Shown here in pieces: positions 27,525 to 37,164 of a stretch of DNA of 64,000 nt (positions are counted from its first letter, which is position 1; each line of letters opens with the position of its first letter). The notes below the pieces were generated by a model. It did no database searches. It had not been told where the DNA came from and saw only the letters and a program-made list of their open reading frames with translations. Source of the stretch: Roseiarcus sp963813555 (GTDB lineage Bacteria > Pseudomonadota > Alphaproteobacteria > Rhizobiales > Beijerinckiaceae); the NCBI GenBank assembly GCA_963813555.1, contig CAWEZX010000006.1:763786-827785 (forward strand), read 5' to 3'. The translations under genes and the position numbers were made by a program.

Positions 27525-29675
27525 TTACGCCTTCACCCGCACATAATCCCCCGGCGCGTCGCCTAGCGGTTTCAACTTGCCGGCGCCCGGTTTGCGCGCC
27601 GGAACCTTTGCGGGCGCCTGGGCGGCGATCCACTCGATCCAATCCGGCCACCAGGAGCCCGGCGTCTCCTTCGCCTTTGCGACCCAATCTTCGAATTCGC
27701 CCTCCGGCGGGCCGTCGGTCCAGAATTGATATTTCGGCTTGTCGGCCGGATTGACGACGCCGGCGATATGGCCGGAGCCCGCCAGCACGAAGCGGACCGG
27801 GCCGCCGAAAGATTTGGCGCTCGTGAACACCCCCCGAGCCGGAGCGATGTGGTCCTCTTTCGCCGCCAGCTCGTAGACCGGGATCGTCACTTTCTTAAGG
27901 TCGAGAGTCTTGCCGCCTAAGACCATGCGGCCCTTCGAGAGATCGTTCAGCAGATAACAGTGCCGAAGATAGAAATTATGGTTGGCGGCGGGCATGCGGG
28001 TCGAGTCCGAGTTCCAGACCAGCAAGTCGAAGGGCATCGGCTCTTTGCCCTTGAGATAATTGTTGACGTAGTACGACCAGATGAGGTCGTTCGGCCTCAG
28101 CATGTTGAAGGCGTTCGCCATCTGCGAGCCTTCGAGATACCCCTGTTCGGCCATCCGCTGCTCGACCGCCTTCAATTGTTCGGCGTCGACGAACACCTTG
28201 AGATCGCCCGCGTCGGTAAAATCCACCAACGAAGCGAAGAAGGTTGCGCTGGCGATCCGCTTGTCGCTGACCGCTGTCATATAGGCGAGCGTGGCGGCGA
28301 GCAGCGTGCCGCCGACGCAATAGCCGATCGCCATGACCTCGCGTTCGCCTGTCGCCTGTTCGACGGCGTCGAGCGCGGTGAGGATGCCCTCATGCATATA
28401 GCTGTCGAAATCCTTGCCCGCGTGGCGCTCGTCCGGATTGACCCAGGAGATGACGAAGACGGTCAAGCCCTGCGAGACAGCCCAACGGATGAAGGATTTC
28501 TCCGGATTGAGGTCGAGCACGTAAAACTTGTTGATCCACGGCGGCACGATGAGCAGGGGGCGCCTATAGGCCTCGGGCGTGGTCGGCTCGTACTGGATGA
28601 GCTCGATCAGCACGTTGCGAAAGATCACCTTGCCCGGAGTGGTGGCGAGATTCACGCCGAGCTTGAAGGCGCGCGCGTCGGATTGGCGGATGCGTAGGCG
28701 GCCGTGTCCAGCCTGGATGTCCTCGGCCAACATCTTAAGGCCACGCACAAGGTTCTCGCCGCTCTCGGCAAGCGTGGTGCGCAAAACCTCCGGATTGGTG
28801 GCGAGGAAGTTCGACGGCGACAGCGCGGCAGTGACCTGGCGCAGATAGAATTGGGCCTTCTGTCGGTCGTGCGGGTCGAGCTCGTCCGCGTGCTTGACCA
28901 GATCGTCCGCCCAGCGCGACGTCAGCACGTAGGACTGCTTGATGAAATCGAAATACGGATTATCGCGCCACGCGGGGTCCGCGAACCGCTTGTCGCCGGC
29001 GTCGGGCGCGGCGATGGGCAGCGCCTGTTCGCCCTGCAGGCGCTGCAAGGTCGAAGCCCAGAGGTCGACAAACTGCTTGGTGAGCGCCGCTTGCGCCGCG
29101 AGGGCTCGCTGGGGCTCGGCCATATAATATTCGACCACGCGGCCGATGGAGCGCACCATTTCGCCGATTTCGTCCGCGACCGTCGTCTTGATCTCGCCGC
29201 TCTCCCGCGGGAGCAGGTAAGCGGTCAGCGCCTTGGCGCCCTGTTCAAGCGCCTGCGTGATGTTGTGGGCCAGGGCCTCCACGTCGGGGGTCGAGGCGTG
29301 GTCGCTCGCGGCCTTCGAGCCGGGGGGGTCAACCGGCGCGACTGGCGCCACGGCAATGGATACGACTGGCCCCGCGACGGGCGAAGTTTGGACTTCGCTC
29401 GGGCTTCGACGCTGAGCCCGTTTTCTCGCCGGCGCCGATCCCCTGTCCTTTGCAGCGCGGGAGGGGGCGGTCGCTTCCGGCGGGACAAAAGCGGCGTTGG
29501 GCGCCGTTGACGTGTTTCGCCGGCCAGCGGTTTTTGTGGGAGCCGCCTTGAGCACTGGGCGAGGCCCGTCGGGTAGCGGGCGCGCCTTGGCGCGGGTTGC
29601 AGCGGATCTCCCGGCGGCGGCCTTGATCGGCTTGGACTTGCCGCGCGCGCTCGACTTGCTCGGGGTCTTGGCCAT
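27525..29675 (-). CDS. phaC: Class I poly(3-hydroxyalkanoate) synthase
   Basis: The 716-residue protein polymerises (R)-3-hydroxyacyl-CoA on the surface of storage granules. The lipase-like box GYCVGG holds Cys453; the Asp and His of the triad are in the AKEDHIAP and GSGHIAGVVNP regions. The PhaC N-terminal domain (FIKQSYVLTSRWADD, LSPSNFLATNPEVLR) is complete. Class I enzymes are usually near 590 residues; the surplus is an Ala/Lys/Pro-rich tail of about 130 residues at the N-terminus that is probably disordered. No phaA, phaB or phasin gene is adjacent. Confidence 0.95.
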   Translation of the reverse strand: MAKTPSKSSARGKSKPIKAAAGRSAATRAKARPLPDGPRPVLKAAPTKTAGRRNTSTAPNAAFVPPEATAPSRAAKDRGSAPARKRAQRRSPSEVQTSPVAGPVVSIAVAPVAPVDPPGSKAASDHASTPDVEALAHNITQALEQGAKALTAYLLPRESGEIKTTVADEIGEMVRSIGRVVEYYMAEPQRALAAQAALTKQFVDLWASTLQRLQGEQALPIAAPDAGDKRFADPAWRDNPYFDFIKQSYVLTSRWADDLVKHADELDPHDRQKAQFYLRQVTAALSPSNFLATNPEVLRTTLAESGENLVRGLKMLAEDIQAGHGRLRIRQSDARAFKLGVNLATTPGKVIFRNVLIELIQYEPTTPEAYRRPLLIVPPWINKFYVLDLNPEKSFIRWAVSQGLTVFVISWVNPDERHAGKDFDSYMHEGILTALDAVEQATGEREVMAIGYCVGGTLLAATLAYMTAVSDKRIASATFFASLVDFTDAGDLKVFVDAEQLKAVEQRMAEQGYLEGSQMANAFNMLRPNDLIWSYYVNNYLKGKEPMPFDLLVWNSDSTRMPAANHNFYLRHCYLLNDLSKGRMVLGGKTLDLKKVTIPVYELAAKEDHIAPARGVFTSAKSFGGPVRFVLAGSGHIAGVVNPADKPKYQFWTDGPPEGEFEDWVAKAKETPGSWWPDWIEWIAAQAPAKVPARKPGAGKLKPLGDAPGDYVRVKA

Positions 29676-29777
29676 GACAAGCGTTTCCTGTGGGTTCTGG
29701 GCGTGGGGCCGGTCCCGTTTTGGTCATAATAGGTCACTACCAGTCCGCGAAGCCAACAAGACTTTTCGGACAGAAAA

Positions 29778-30206
29778 ATGTTTTGCGCGATTCACCGGGA
29801 AACCGCTGGACTCGGCCTGAGGAGGTCCGCATTGGCCGGGCTTCTGGCCCTTGCTGCGTTCGTCGCTTCCGGGCCCGAAGGCTATGCGCAGCAGCAGGAC
29901 AGCATCTTGAAGCAGGCGTTCAAGGTCTTTGGCTTCGCCACCGACGTCGGGCCGCCGGCCGATTTCGTCGCCAAGACGCGACCGACCGACGATCTCGACT
30001 ATATTCCGGTTTACCAGCCGCCGCCTGAGCCGTCGCGACCGGCCATGAAGACCGACGAACTCAAGGCGGTCAAGAGCGATCTCGATGGGGTTGGGAAGCG
30101 GGACAACGCGCTCCGACAAGCCTTTCCGCCCGCCGCCAAGGCGATGGCCAAGGAACAGGCGGCACAGAAAAAGCCAAAATCGAACGCCCCCGGCGCCCAG
30201 CAATAG
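29778..30206 (+). CDS. Secreted or membrane-anchored small protein
   Basis: The 142-residue protein has a hydrophobic export segment (SALAGLLALAAFVASG) after a basic start, then a Pro-rich region (YQPPPEPSRPAMKTDELKAV) and a Lys/Ala-rich tail ending PGAQQ. It is divergent from phaC across about 100 bases. Similar Pro-rich periplasmic proteins occur in this order without known function. Confidence 0.7.
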   Translation: MFCAIHRETAGLGLRRSALAGLLALAAFVASGPEGYAQQQDSILKQAFKVFGFATDVGPPADFVAKTRPTDDLDYIPVYQPPPEPSRPAMKTDELKAVKSDLDGVGKRDNALRQAFPPAAKAMAKEQAAQKKPKSNAPGAQQ

Positions 30207-30304
30207 GCAATATCCCGTTTGCCGGTCTTGAGCTTCCGATGCTACAGAGCCGAATCGGCACGTCGGCCCACCAAGCGCGAAACGACCCAAGGCCAATTGT
30301 TGCG

Positions 30305-31522
30305 ATGAGCGATTTTCACCGGGTGCGGCGCCTGCCGCCTTATGTCTTCGAGCAGGTCAATAAGCTCAAGGCCAAGGCCCGCGCCGCCGGCGCCGACATC
30401 GTGGATCTCGGCATGGGCAATCCCGACTTGCCCGCGCCCAAACACGTGATCGACAAGCTTGTCGAAACCGTCGGCAAGCCGCGCACTGACCGCTATTCCG
30501 CTTCGAAAGGGATTGCTGGCCTGCGCCGCGCCCAGGCGGGCTATTACGCGCGCCGGTTCGGGGTCAAGCTCGACCCCGAGACGCAGGTGGTCGCCACGCT
30601 CGGCTCGAAAGAAGGCTTCGCCAACATGGCTCAGGCCATCACGGCGCCAGGCGACGTCGTATTGGTCCCGAACCCCTCCTATCCGATCCACGCCTTCGGC
30701 TTCCTGATGGCCGGCGGCGTCATCCGCTCCGTGCCGGCTGAGCCGGGGCCGGAATTCTTCGTCGCGCTCGAGCGCGCGATTAACCATTCGATTCCGAAGC
30801 CGATTGCAGTGGTGGTCTGCTATCCGTCCAACCCGACGGCGATGGTCGCTTCCCTCGACTTCTACAAAGACCTGGTGCTGTTTGCGAAGAAGCACGAGAT
30901 TTTTGTGCTCTCCGACATCGCTTACGCCGAAGTCTACTTTGACAATTCGCCGCCGCCGTCGATTCTGCAGGCGCCCGGCGCCTTCGAGGTCGCGGTCGAG
31001 TTCACTTCGATGTCCAAGACATTTTCGATGGCCGGCTGGCGGATCGGGTTCGCGGTCGGCAACGAGCGGCTGCTGGCGGCGCTCGCCCGCGTCAAATCCT
31101 ATCTCGACTATGGCGCCTATACCCCGATCCAGGTCGCCGCCGCCGCGGCGCTCAACGGCCCCGACGATTGCGTGCGCGAGATGCGCGCGACCTATAAGCG
31201 CCGGCGCGACGTGATGATCGAGAGCTTCGCCGCCGCCGGCTGGCCGATCGACAAGCCGAGCGCATCGATGTTCGCCTGGACGCCGGTGCCCGAACGTTTC
31301 AGCCACCTCGGCAGCCTCGAATTCTCGAAGCTTTTGATCGAGAAGGCAGACGTCGCGGTCGCGCCGGGGGTTGGCTTCGGCGAGCACGGCGACGATTTCG
31401 TGCGCCTCGCGCTGGTGGAGAACGAGCAGCGCATCCGCCAGGCCGCGCGCGGGATCCGGCGTTTCTTCGAAACGGCCGACGCCACCCTGCACAATGTGGT
31501 GAAGCTGAAAAAGCAGGCGTGA
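30305..31522 (+). CDS. Class I/II PLP aminotransferase (AlaC / LL-DAP aminotransferase-like)
   Basis: The 405-residue enzyme has the fold-type I pattern: GMGNPDLPAP, the TLGSKEG and NPSYPIH loops, the Asn in YPSNPTA, DIAYAEVYF, and the PLP lysine in SMSKTFSMAGWRIG. The sequence follows the AlaC group that makes alanine from pyruvate and glutamate and resembles LL-diaminopimelate aminotransferase; choosing between these is not possible by eye. The ATG at 30305 (MSDFHRVRRLPPYVF) was selected as the family start. Confidence 0.88.
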   Translation: MSDFHRVRRLPPYVFEQVNKLKAKARAAGADIVDLGMGNPDLPAPKHVIDKLVETVGKPRTDRYSASKGIAGLRRAQAGYYARRFGVKLDPETQVVATLGSKEGFANMAQAITAPGDVVLVPNPSYPIHAFGFLMAGGVIRSVPAEPGPEFFVALERAINHSIPKPIAVVVCYPSNPTAMVASLDFYKDLVLFAKKHEIFVLSDIAYAEVYFDNSPPPSILQAPGAFEVAVEFTSMSKTFSMAGWRIGFAVGNERLLAALARVKSYLDYGAYTPIQVAAAAALNGPDDCVREMRATYKRRRDVMIESFAAAGWPIDKPSASMFAWTPVPERFSHLGSLEFSKLLIEKADVAVAPGVGFGEHGDDFVRLALVENEQRIRQAARGIRRFFETADATLHNVVKLKKQA

Positions 31523-32259
31523 GGGGCTCTACTGAAAGCCGTCTTACAAGTCGGTCCAGCCCTCTGGTGGTTCGATTTTCGCATCAACGCCAGCATACTC
31601 TCGCAAGAGATAGAGTAGGTTTGGTCCGCTAATTAGTTCTATTGGCTTGCCATTGGCGAACTCGAAGCTTGCCTTTCCATAACCACTTGTGGTGACGAGG
31701 ATACCCTTCGACGCGCCTTCATTTATCATCGTGCCGAACAGATCACGTACCGAGCCGACACCAACCGTGTTCTTGTAGCGCTTTGCCTGGACAACAACTT
31801 TCCCACCAAGTATCGGTCTCTGGTCGAAGGCCACGCAATCGACACCACCATCGCGAGATGGCTGAGTTAGTTTTGTCTCGAGCCCCATTTTCTGAAAAAG
31901 ATTCGTTATTAGTGATTCAAATTCGTTAGGCGAGAGAATCATCAAATTCGTTCTGTTGTCGAGCTCGGCAATTATGTTCTGTTCTTGAACAAATCTTGGA
32001 TCAAACATATTGATATCTGCGATGGGTTTAATCGGAGCCAGTTCCGCAGGGCTACGCGATACCGTTGCCGTCAGCCGCTTCAAGCACTCGGACGGCTCAA
32101 CTTGTTGTAGATTCAATCTCTCGAATTGGTCCCGCGTTACCCTTACTGATAGGATATATGGACGAATTTGTTGCCCTGTTCCCTTATCAACGGTTTCGAC
32201 AAAGGCGTTCATTGTTACAACGTCAATGTAATTATAGCGATCGGCGAGAATAATCTCAT

Positions 32260-33320
32260 TAGAGCGGAATCCGATCATCCTGTATCGTCCTGATAACCAC
32301 AGGATTTGAAGTAATTTATACATACCGAGGGCTCGAAGATTTCGGCGCAGGTTTCGAGGGCGCGCATCAGACCCGCGACGGTCCGCTCGGCGATTTTGCG
32401 CAGGAAGGCCTTGAGCTTGGAGAAGGCTTTTTCGATAGGGTTCATATCGGGACTGTAGGCTGGAAGATATCGCAACTGCGCGCCCGCCGCCTTGATCAGT
32501 TGCTCGACCCGCGGCCCCTTGTGAGCGGGGAGATTGTCCATGACGACGGTCTCGCCGGGCGAGAGCGTGGGGACGAGGCATGTCTCCACCCAATCCTCGA
32601 ACAGGGCGGCGTTGATCGGTCCGTCGAAAGTCCTTGCCGCCGTCAGGCCGCGAAGGCGAAGGCCGGCGACCAAAGTCACCGTTTTGTAGTGACTGTGCGG
32701 GATGGCCGACCGCAACCGGCGCCCGCGCCGGCAACGTCCGCTTTTGCGCGCGAGATTTGTGGAGGCTCCGGTCTCGTCAATGAAAACGAGTTTCGTCGGA
32801 TCGAGATCGAGCTGTCCCGCGAACCATTCCCGGCGTCGATTTTGCACGTCCGCGCGTTGTTGTTCCTCGGCATGCGCCGTTTTTTTAAAGGTGATCTGGT
32901 GACGGTCGAAGAAACGCCACAGCACGGAGACCGCAAAGCGCTCGCCGCTATTGGCGATCAGCTGCTCCCGGATCTCGAGCAGCGTTATGTCCGGCCTGCG
33001 CCGGATCAGGCCCAACAGATAGTCGCGATGCGCCTCAATTCGGCGGGAGCGGCGGTCGCCGCCGGAAGGCGCCGGCCAAATCTCGCCCGTGGTATTGAAC
33101 CGCTTTACCCAGCGCACCGCGCTCGCCACGCTCACTTTGAAACGCGCGGCCGCCTGATTGCGCGACAACCCGCCCAAGACCACCGCCTCGACCACGCGCT
33201 CGCGAAGATCGTTGGAAAGACCCATCCCCCGCCGTCCCCATTCTCGCAGTGAATGAGGAAGCAGAAATTAACCAATTCGGGAATCCCCCCGCCAATTCAA
33301 TCCGTTCGGATACTGCTCTA
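32260..33320. mobile_element. IS630-family element B, intact, in the restriction gene
   Basis: TA target copies are at 32260-32261 and 33319-33320. The inverted ends read TAGAGCGGAATCCGA on the left and TAGAGCAGTATCCGA inward from the right. The transposase inside is full length. The element sits in the Mrr gene in the same orientation. Confidence 0.9.
32275..33225 (-). CDS. IS630-family transposase
   Basis: The 316-residue protein has an N-terminal HTH domain (RNQAAARFKVSVASAVRWVKRF) and a complete DDE core: FIDETGAST, VVMDNLPAHKG and YSPDMNPIEKAFSKLKAFLRK. No frame break is seen, so this copy may be active, unlike elements A, C and D. It would move the element by TA-specific cut and paste. 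Confidence 0.92.
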   Translation of the reverse strand: MGLSNDLRERVVEAVVLGGLSRNQAAARFKVSVASAVRWVKRFNTTGEIWPAPSGGDRRSRRIEAHRDYLLGLIRRRPDITLLEIREQLIANSGERFAVSVLWRFFDRHQITFKKTAHAEEQQRADVQNRRREWFAGQLDLDPTKLVFIDETGASTNLARKSGRCRRGRRLRSAIPHSHYKTVTLVAGLRLRGLTAARTFDGPINAALFEDWVETCLVPTLSPGETVVMDNLPAHKGPRVEQLIKAAGAQLRYLPAYSPDMNPIEKAFSKLKAFLRKIAERTVAGLMRALETCAEIFEPSVCINYFKSCGYQDDTG

Positions 33321-33999
33321 AGCGTTCGAAGTGCTATCGACGCGATAGCATTTCCATAAATTTGTCGACGAGCCCCTTCTTTCTTTTTAATTTCAACGAT
33401 TTCGCCGCCCGCCCTTTTTTTTATATATTTCGACGGTCGGTGTGATCTTGTCTACAGTTGGGAGTTGATAATCCACCACCAACTGCCTTAACTCGTTAGC
33501 ATAGACAATTTGTGCATTTTTGTGAAAGCCATCTGGATAAATCGTGCATCGAAGTACTAATTCAAAGTAGTCGGAAATAGCGCTGGGCTCGCCGTCTTCA
33601 ATGGCTCGCGCAAAATTGTCTATTTGTTGGTTGTGTTCTAAAATCTCGTCCGCGGCGTCAGCGCCTGCCAGCTCCGGTTTCTTCAGAGACGACAGATCAA
33701 TGATGGAATTATTACATAGGGAGTCCGACAAAACATTTGCAAGGTCACGTAGTCTTTCGTCAAGTTGTCTATTGAGATACTCTGCGCTTCCGGGAAACAA
33801 TTCAAGAAACTTTTTAAACGCTTCTTTACGAACTCGCCAGTCGACGCTTTTCGACCATATTTCGCCGTGGTTCCGTGCATCTTGCAGAGCAGAGGCTGCC
33901 CGCTGTTTCGCTTTAGCTCGCGCAGCTTCATCAGCCTCGCGCGCCAAACTGCGAATTAGTGCCGAGTATCTGCGGGACATTTCACTAAATTCGGCTCAC

Positions 34000-34584
34000 T
34001 CACGCCAGCTCCAGTTCGCCGAGCCTCAGGGCGAACGCCTCGGGCGCGAGGAGCGGGACGAGACGGTCCGACGCGCCAAAGTCGCGCGCGTCGCGATAGC
34101 CGTCCGCGGCTGGCTCGCGGAAGATGCGGGTCGTGAGCCGAACCGCATCGATGACCCAGAGTTCGCGAATGCCGAAGCTGGCGTAAAGCGCCTCCTTGCG
34201 GCCCATGTCGAAGACGAGCGACGAATCCGCTATTTCGACGACAAGAAGAGCATTGTCGGCGGTGAGACCGCGGATGCCGCTCGCCCGCGGAAAGATTACA
34301 ACGTCCGGCTCAAGATAGGTATCCTCGCAAAGGCGGAAGGTCGTGGCGACCGCGAGGTCGGCGTCGCGCTCGGGCAGACGATACCAGCGATCCGCCAGCG
34401 CAGCCTTCAAAACCTCATGATGATTTCCCTTCGGCGACATCGGAACCAGTTCCCCCCCGATCAGTTCGACGCGCTCGTCCTCCTCCATCACCCCGGCCGC
34501 GACCATCGCTTCCACCTCGGCGACCGTGAAGCGGCGGCGCGGCAGCCCCTCTGCGGCGGATGTGACACGGGCGACGGACCCCAT
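34000..34584 (-). CDS. Uma2 family (PD-(D/E)XK-like) endonuclease
   Basis: The 194-residue protein has the Uma2/DUF820 pattern: FTVAEVEAMVAAGVMEEDERVELIGGEL, MSPKGNHHEV, PDVVIFP and LLVVEIADSSL (the acid and E-x-A part of the fold), then IRELWVIDA. The nuclease fold is predicted, but in vivo activity for the family is not well established. It lies 20 bases downstream in direction from the Mrr gene start and points the same way, so the two may form a small defence-type cluster. Confidence 0.85.
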   Translation of the reverse strand: MGSVARVTSAAEGLPRRRFTVAEVEAMVAAGVMEEDERVELIGGELVPMSPKGNHHEVLKAALADRWYRLPERDADLAVATTFRLCEDTYLEPDVVIFPRASGIRGLTADNALLVVEIADSSLVFDMGRKEALYASFGIRELWVIDAVRLTTRIFREPAADGYRDARDFGASDRLVPLLAPEAFALRLGELELA

Positions 34585-34667
34585 CGTTCAAAATCTCCTC
34601 ATGGCTCGCGGCAAAGCCGATCGCGCGTTTAGCCTATCACGAGCGGGCGGCGCCGTCCCGCCGACGC

Positions 34668-34931
34668 CTCTGGATCGAGAATGTCGCCGTCGCGCCGGAA
34701 TGGCAGGGGAGGGGTTATGGCCGCTTGCTGCTCGACCACGCCGAGCGGCGCGCTCTCGAGGCTAGCCGGTTGGACATCCGGCTGCTGACCAATCAGGCGT
34801 TCGCGGCCAATCTCGAACTCTACGCGAAGCTCGGTTACGCGATTGATCGAACTCACCTGTTCCACGGCGGCGCGGTGGTCCAGATGAGCAAGCGGCTGGC
34901 CATGCCGCCGGAGCCGACCTCGGGGGACTGA
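34668..34931 (+). pseudogene. GNAT acetyltransferase, N-terminal half missing
   Basis: The frame reads LWIENVAVAPEWQGRGYGRLLL, the acetyl-CoA pyrophosphate loop of GNAT enzymes (Q-x-x-G-x-G), then NQAFAANLELYAKLGYAIDRT and VVQMSKRL. The first two strands of the fold and a start codon are missing; the upstream DNA belongs to the Uma2 start region. It is a truncated relic. Confidence 0.75.
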
Positions 34932-34985
34932 CCGCTTCGACGATGCGTCTTGACGATTCGCGCGGACGGTTCCACGATTGCGAAC

Positions 34986-35696
34986 ATGAAAACCGCGCCG
35001 CGAAAATTCGAGCTGACGGCGGACATCCTGCTCCGGGCCTACTCGATCGGCGTCTTTCCGATGGCTGAGAGCCGCGACGCCAAGGACCTGTTCTGGGTCG
35101 AGCCGCAGGAGCGCGGCATCTTCCCGCTTGATGGGCTCATCGTCTCGCGCAGCCTGGCCAAGACGATGCGGTCGGATCGATTTCGGGTGGTCGCCGACCA
35201 CGCGTTCGAGCAGGTCGTGCGCGCCTGCGCCGAGCGCGACAGGACCTGGATCAACGACGAGATCGTGCGGCTCTACGGCGAATTGTTCGCCGCCGGTCAT
35301 GCGCATTCCCTCGAGGCGTACGAGGGGGATGCGCTGGTCGGGGGCCTTTATGGGGTCAGCCTGCGCGGCGCCTTCTTCGGCGAAAGCATGTTTCATCGCG
35401 CCCGCGACGCCTCGAAGGTTGCGCTCGTGCATCTGTTCGCGCGCCTTCGGACCGGCGGGTTCCGATTGCTCGACGCGCAATTCCTGACCGAGCACTTGGC
35501 GAACCTCGGCGCCGTCGAGGTTCCGCGCGAGGGGTTCCGGCTTCTGCTCGCCGAAGCCTTGGCGCATGAGGCGAATTTCGGCGCGTGGCCGGACGGGGTC
35601 GCGATGAGCGGCGCCGAGGCGCTTCGGCGGGCCTGTGGCGACGGCACGGAAGTTGCGTTCAGCGATTCACCGAGACGGAGCGTCGTTCAAGCCTGA
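34986..35696 (+). CDS. aat: Leucyl/phenylalanyl-tRNA--protein transferase
   Basis: The 236-residue enzyme adds Leu or Phe from tRNA to proteins with N-terminal Arg or Lys, marking them for ClpSAP (N-degron pathway). Family text is clear: LLRAYSIGVFPMAESRD, FWVEPQERGIFPLD, TWINDEIVRLYGELFAAGHAHSLE, GGLYGVSLRGAFFGESMFHR and LLDAQFLTEHLANLGAVEV. The start at 34986 gives the usual length. Confidence 0.96.
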   Translation: MKTAPRKFELTADILLRAYSIGVFPMAESRDAKDLFWVEPQERGIFPLDGLIVSRSLAKTMRSDRFRVVADHAFEQVVRACAERDRTWINDEIVRLYGELFAAGHAHSLEAYEGDALVGGLYGVSLRGAFFGESMFHRARDASKVALVHLFARLRTGGFRLLDAQFLTEHLANLGAVEVPREGFRLLLAEALAHEANFGAWPDGVAMSGAEALRRACGDGTEVAFSDSPRRSVVQA

Positions 35697-35727
35697 CGAC
35701 GCCGGCGATGAGGTTTGGGCGGGCGGG

Positions 35728-37158
35728 ATGGCGGCGTTCGACGAGATGGGCGTTGCGTCCGGCGAGGCGAGGCCGCTCTATCGCCAAGTCGCCCGCTGGC
35801 TCGAAGAAACGCCGCCCGAACTGCTCGCCTCTCGCCGCGCCCAGGCCGAATACATGTTCCGGCGCATCGGCATCACCTTCGGCGTCTACGGCGACAAGGA
35901 CGCGGCCGAGCGGCTGATCCCATTCGACATCGTTCCGCGCCTCATCTCGAGCGCCGAATGGCGCCGGCTCGAGGCCGGCCTCACACAACGCGCGTGCGCC
36001 CTCAACCTGTTCCTCAAGGATGTCTACGGACAGCGCGCCATTCTGAAAGAATCGATCATTCCGCCCGAATTGATTTTGCGTAACCCGTTTTATCGGCCGG
36101 AAATGATCGGCCAGCGCGCGCCCCACAACATCTGGGTGCATATTGCCGGCATCGACATCATACGGGTCGACGCTGACGAATTTTACGTCCTTGAAGACAA
36201 CGCCCGCACCCCATCCGGCGTGTCCTACATGCTGGAGAACCGCGAGGTGACGATGCGGCTCCTGCCCGACCTGTTCGCGCGCCACAGCGTCGCTCCGGTC
36301 GACGATTATCCAGATCAGCTGCTCGCCTGCTTGCGCTCGGTTGCGCCCCGACTCAACGGGGGTGAGGCGACGATCGTGATCCTCACCCCGGGCGCGTTCA
36401 ATTCCGCCTATTACGAGCACTCCTTCCTCGCCGACAAGCTCGGGGTCGAACTGGTCGAGGGCCGCGACCTGTTTGTCGAGGATGATCAGGTGTTCATGCG
36501 CACGACGCTTGGGCCGCGCCGGGTCGATGTCATCTATCGGCGGGTCGATGATGATTTTCTCGATCCCCTGGTCTTCAATCCCGCCTCGGTTTTGGGCGTG
36601 CCGGGACTGGTTGGCGCCTATTTGGCTGGCAATGTGACGATCGCAAATGCAATTGGCACCGGAATCGCCGACGACAAGGCGATTTACTGCTATATACCGG
36701 AGCTCATTCGCTTCTATCTGTCCGAAGAGCCGCTGCTTAAGAATGTGCCGACCTACCGGTGCCGGGAGCCCAGCTCACTCAAATATGTGATGGAGCGCCT
36801 CGATAAGTTGGTGGTCAAGGAAGTCAACGGGTCGGGCGGCTATGGCATGCTGGTCGGCCCGCACGCCAGCGCCGCGCAACGCGAGCAGTTCGGCGCCAAG
36901 ATCATGGCCGATCCCAATAACTACATCGCCCAGCCGACGCTGGCGCTGTCCACCTGTCCGGCTTGGTTCGACAGCGGGGTATCGCCGCGCCATGTGGACC
37001 TGCGGCCGTTCGTCTTGTCGGGGGCGGATGGCGTGCGCATTGTACCGGGCGGCCTCACCCGTGTCGCGCTGAAGGAGGGATCGCTGGTCGTCAACTCGAG
37101 CCAGGGCGGCGGCACCAAGGACACCTGGATCGTCGACGACACGGAAGGCCCGGCCTGA
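35728..37158 (+). CDS. Circularly permuted ATP-grasp protein
   Basis: The 476-residue protein is of the CP-ATP-grasp type 2 family: YMFRRIGITFGVYGD, IPFDIVPRLISSAEWRRLEAGL, NPFYRPEMIG, LEDNARTPSGVSYMLENR, GTGIADDKAIYCYIPELIRFY and the late nucleotide segment VVKEVNGSGGYGMLVGP. ATP-grasp enzymes join a carboxylate to an amine or thiol. It heads an operon with the alpha-E and transglutaminase-like genes, a set proposed from comparative genomics to make or modify peptides. The start MAAFDEMG was chosen by family pattern; the frame is open further upstream over the end of aat. Confidence 0.9.
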   Translation: MAAFDEMGVASGEARPLYRQVARWLEETPPELLASRRAQAEYMFRRIGITFGVYGDKDAAERLIPFDIVPRLISSAEWRRLEAGLTQRACALNLFLKDVYGQRAILKESIIPPELILRNPFYRPEMIGQRAPHNIWVHIAGIDIIRVDADEFYVLEDNARTPSGVSYMLENREVTMRLLPDLFARHSVAPVDDYPDQLLACLRSVAPRLNGGEATIVILTPGAFNSAYYEHSFLADKLGVELVEGRDLFVEDDQVFMRTTLGPRRVDVIYRRVDDDFLDPLVFNPASVLGVPGLVGAYLAGNVTIANAIGTGIADDKAIYCYIPELIRFYLSEEPLLKNVPTYRCREPSSLKYVMERLDKLVVKEVNGSGGYGMLVGPHASAAQREQFGAKIMADPNNYIAQPTLALSTCPAWFDSGVSPRHVDLRPFVLSGADGVRIVPGGLTRVALKEGSLVVNSSQGGGTKDTWIVDDTEGPA

Positions 37159-37164
37159 CATCCC

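Larger units (their letters stand above)
31544..33980 (-). pseudogene. Mrr-type restriction endonuclease gene split by IS630
   Basis: The N-terminal part (33980-33393) starts MSRRYSALIRSLAREADEA. After a run of eight A (plus T8 at 33415-33422) the frame shifts and goes on GGEIVEIKKKEGARRQIYG and ALRTL up to the IS end. Beyond the element the frame resumes at NEIILADRYNYIDVVTMNA and ends with the nuclease domain: MGLETKLTQPSRDGGVDC, VVVQAKRYK (D...QxK catalytic site) and GILVTTSGYG. Removing the IS and one TA rejoins the frame exactly, and with seven A the whole gene would encode 458 residues. Mrr enzymes cut modified foreign DNA. As it stands, no full protein can be made. Confidence 0.9.

Noticed and set aside
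33393..33980. Separate hypothetical gene of 195 codons
   Set aside because: Its end is an artefact of the A8 shift; the shifted frame and the part beyond the IS show it is the N-terminus of the Mrr gene.
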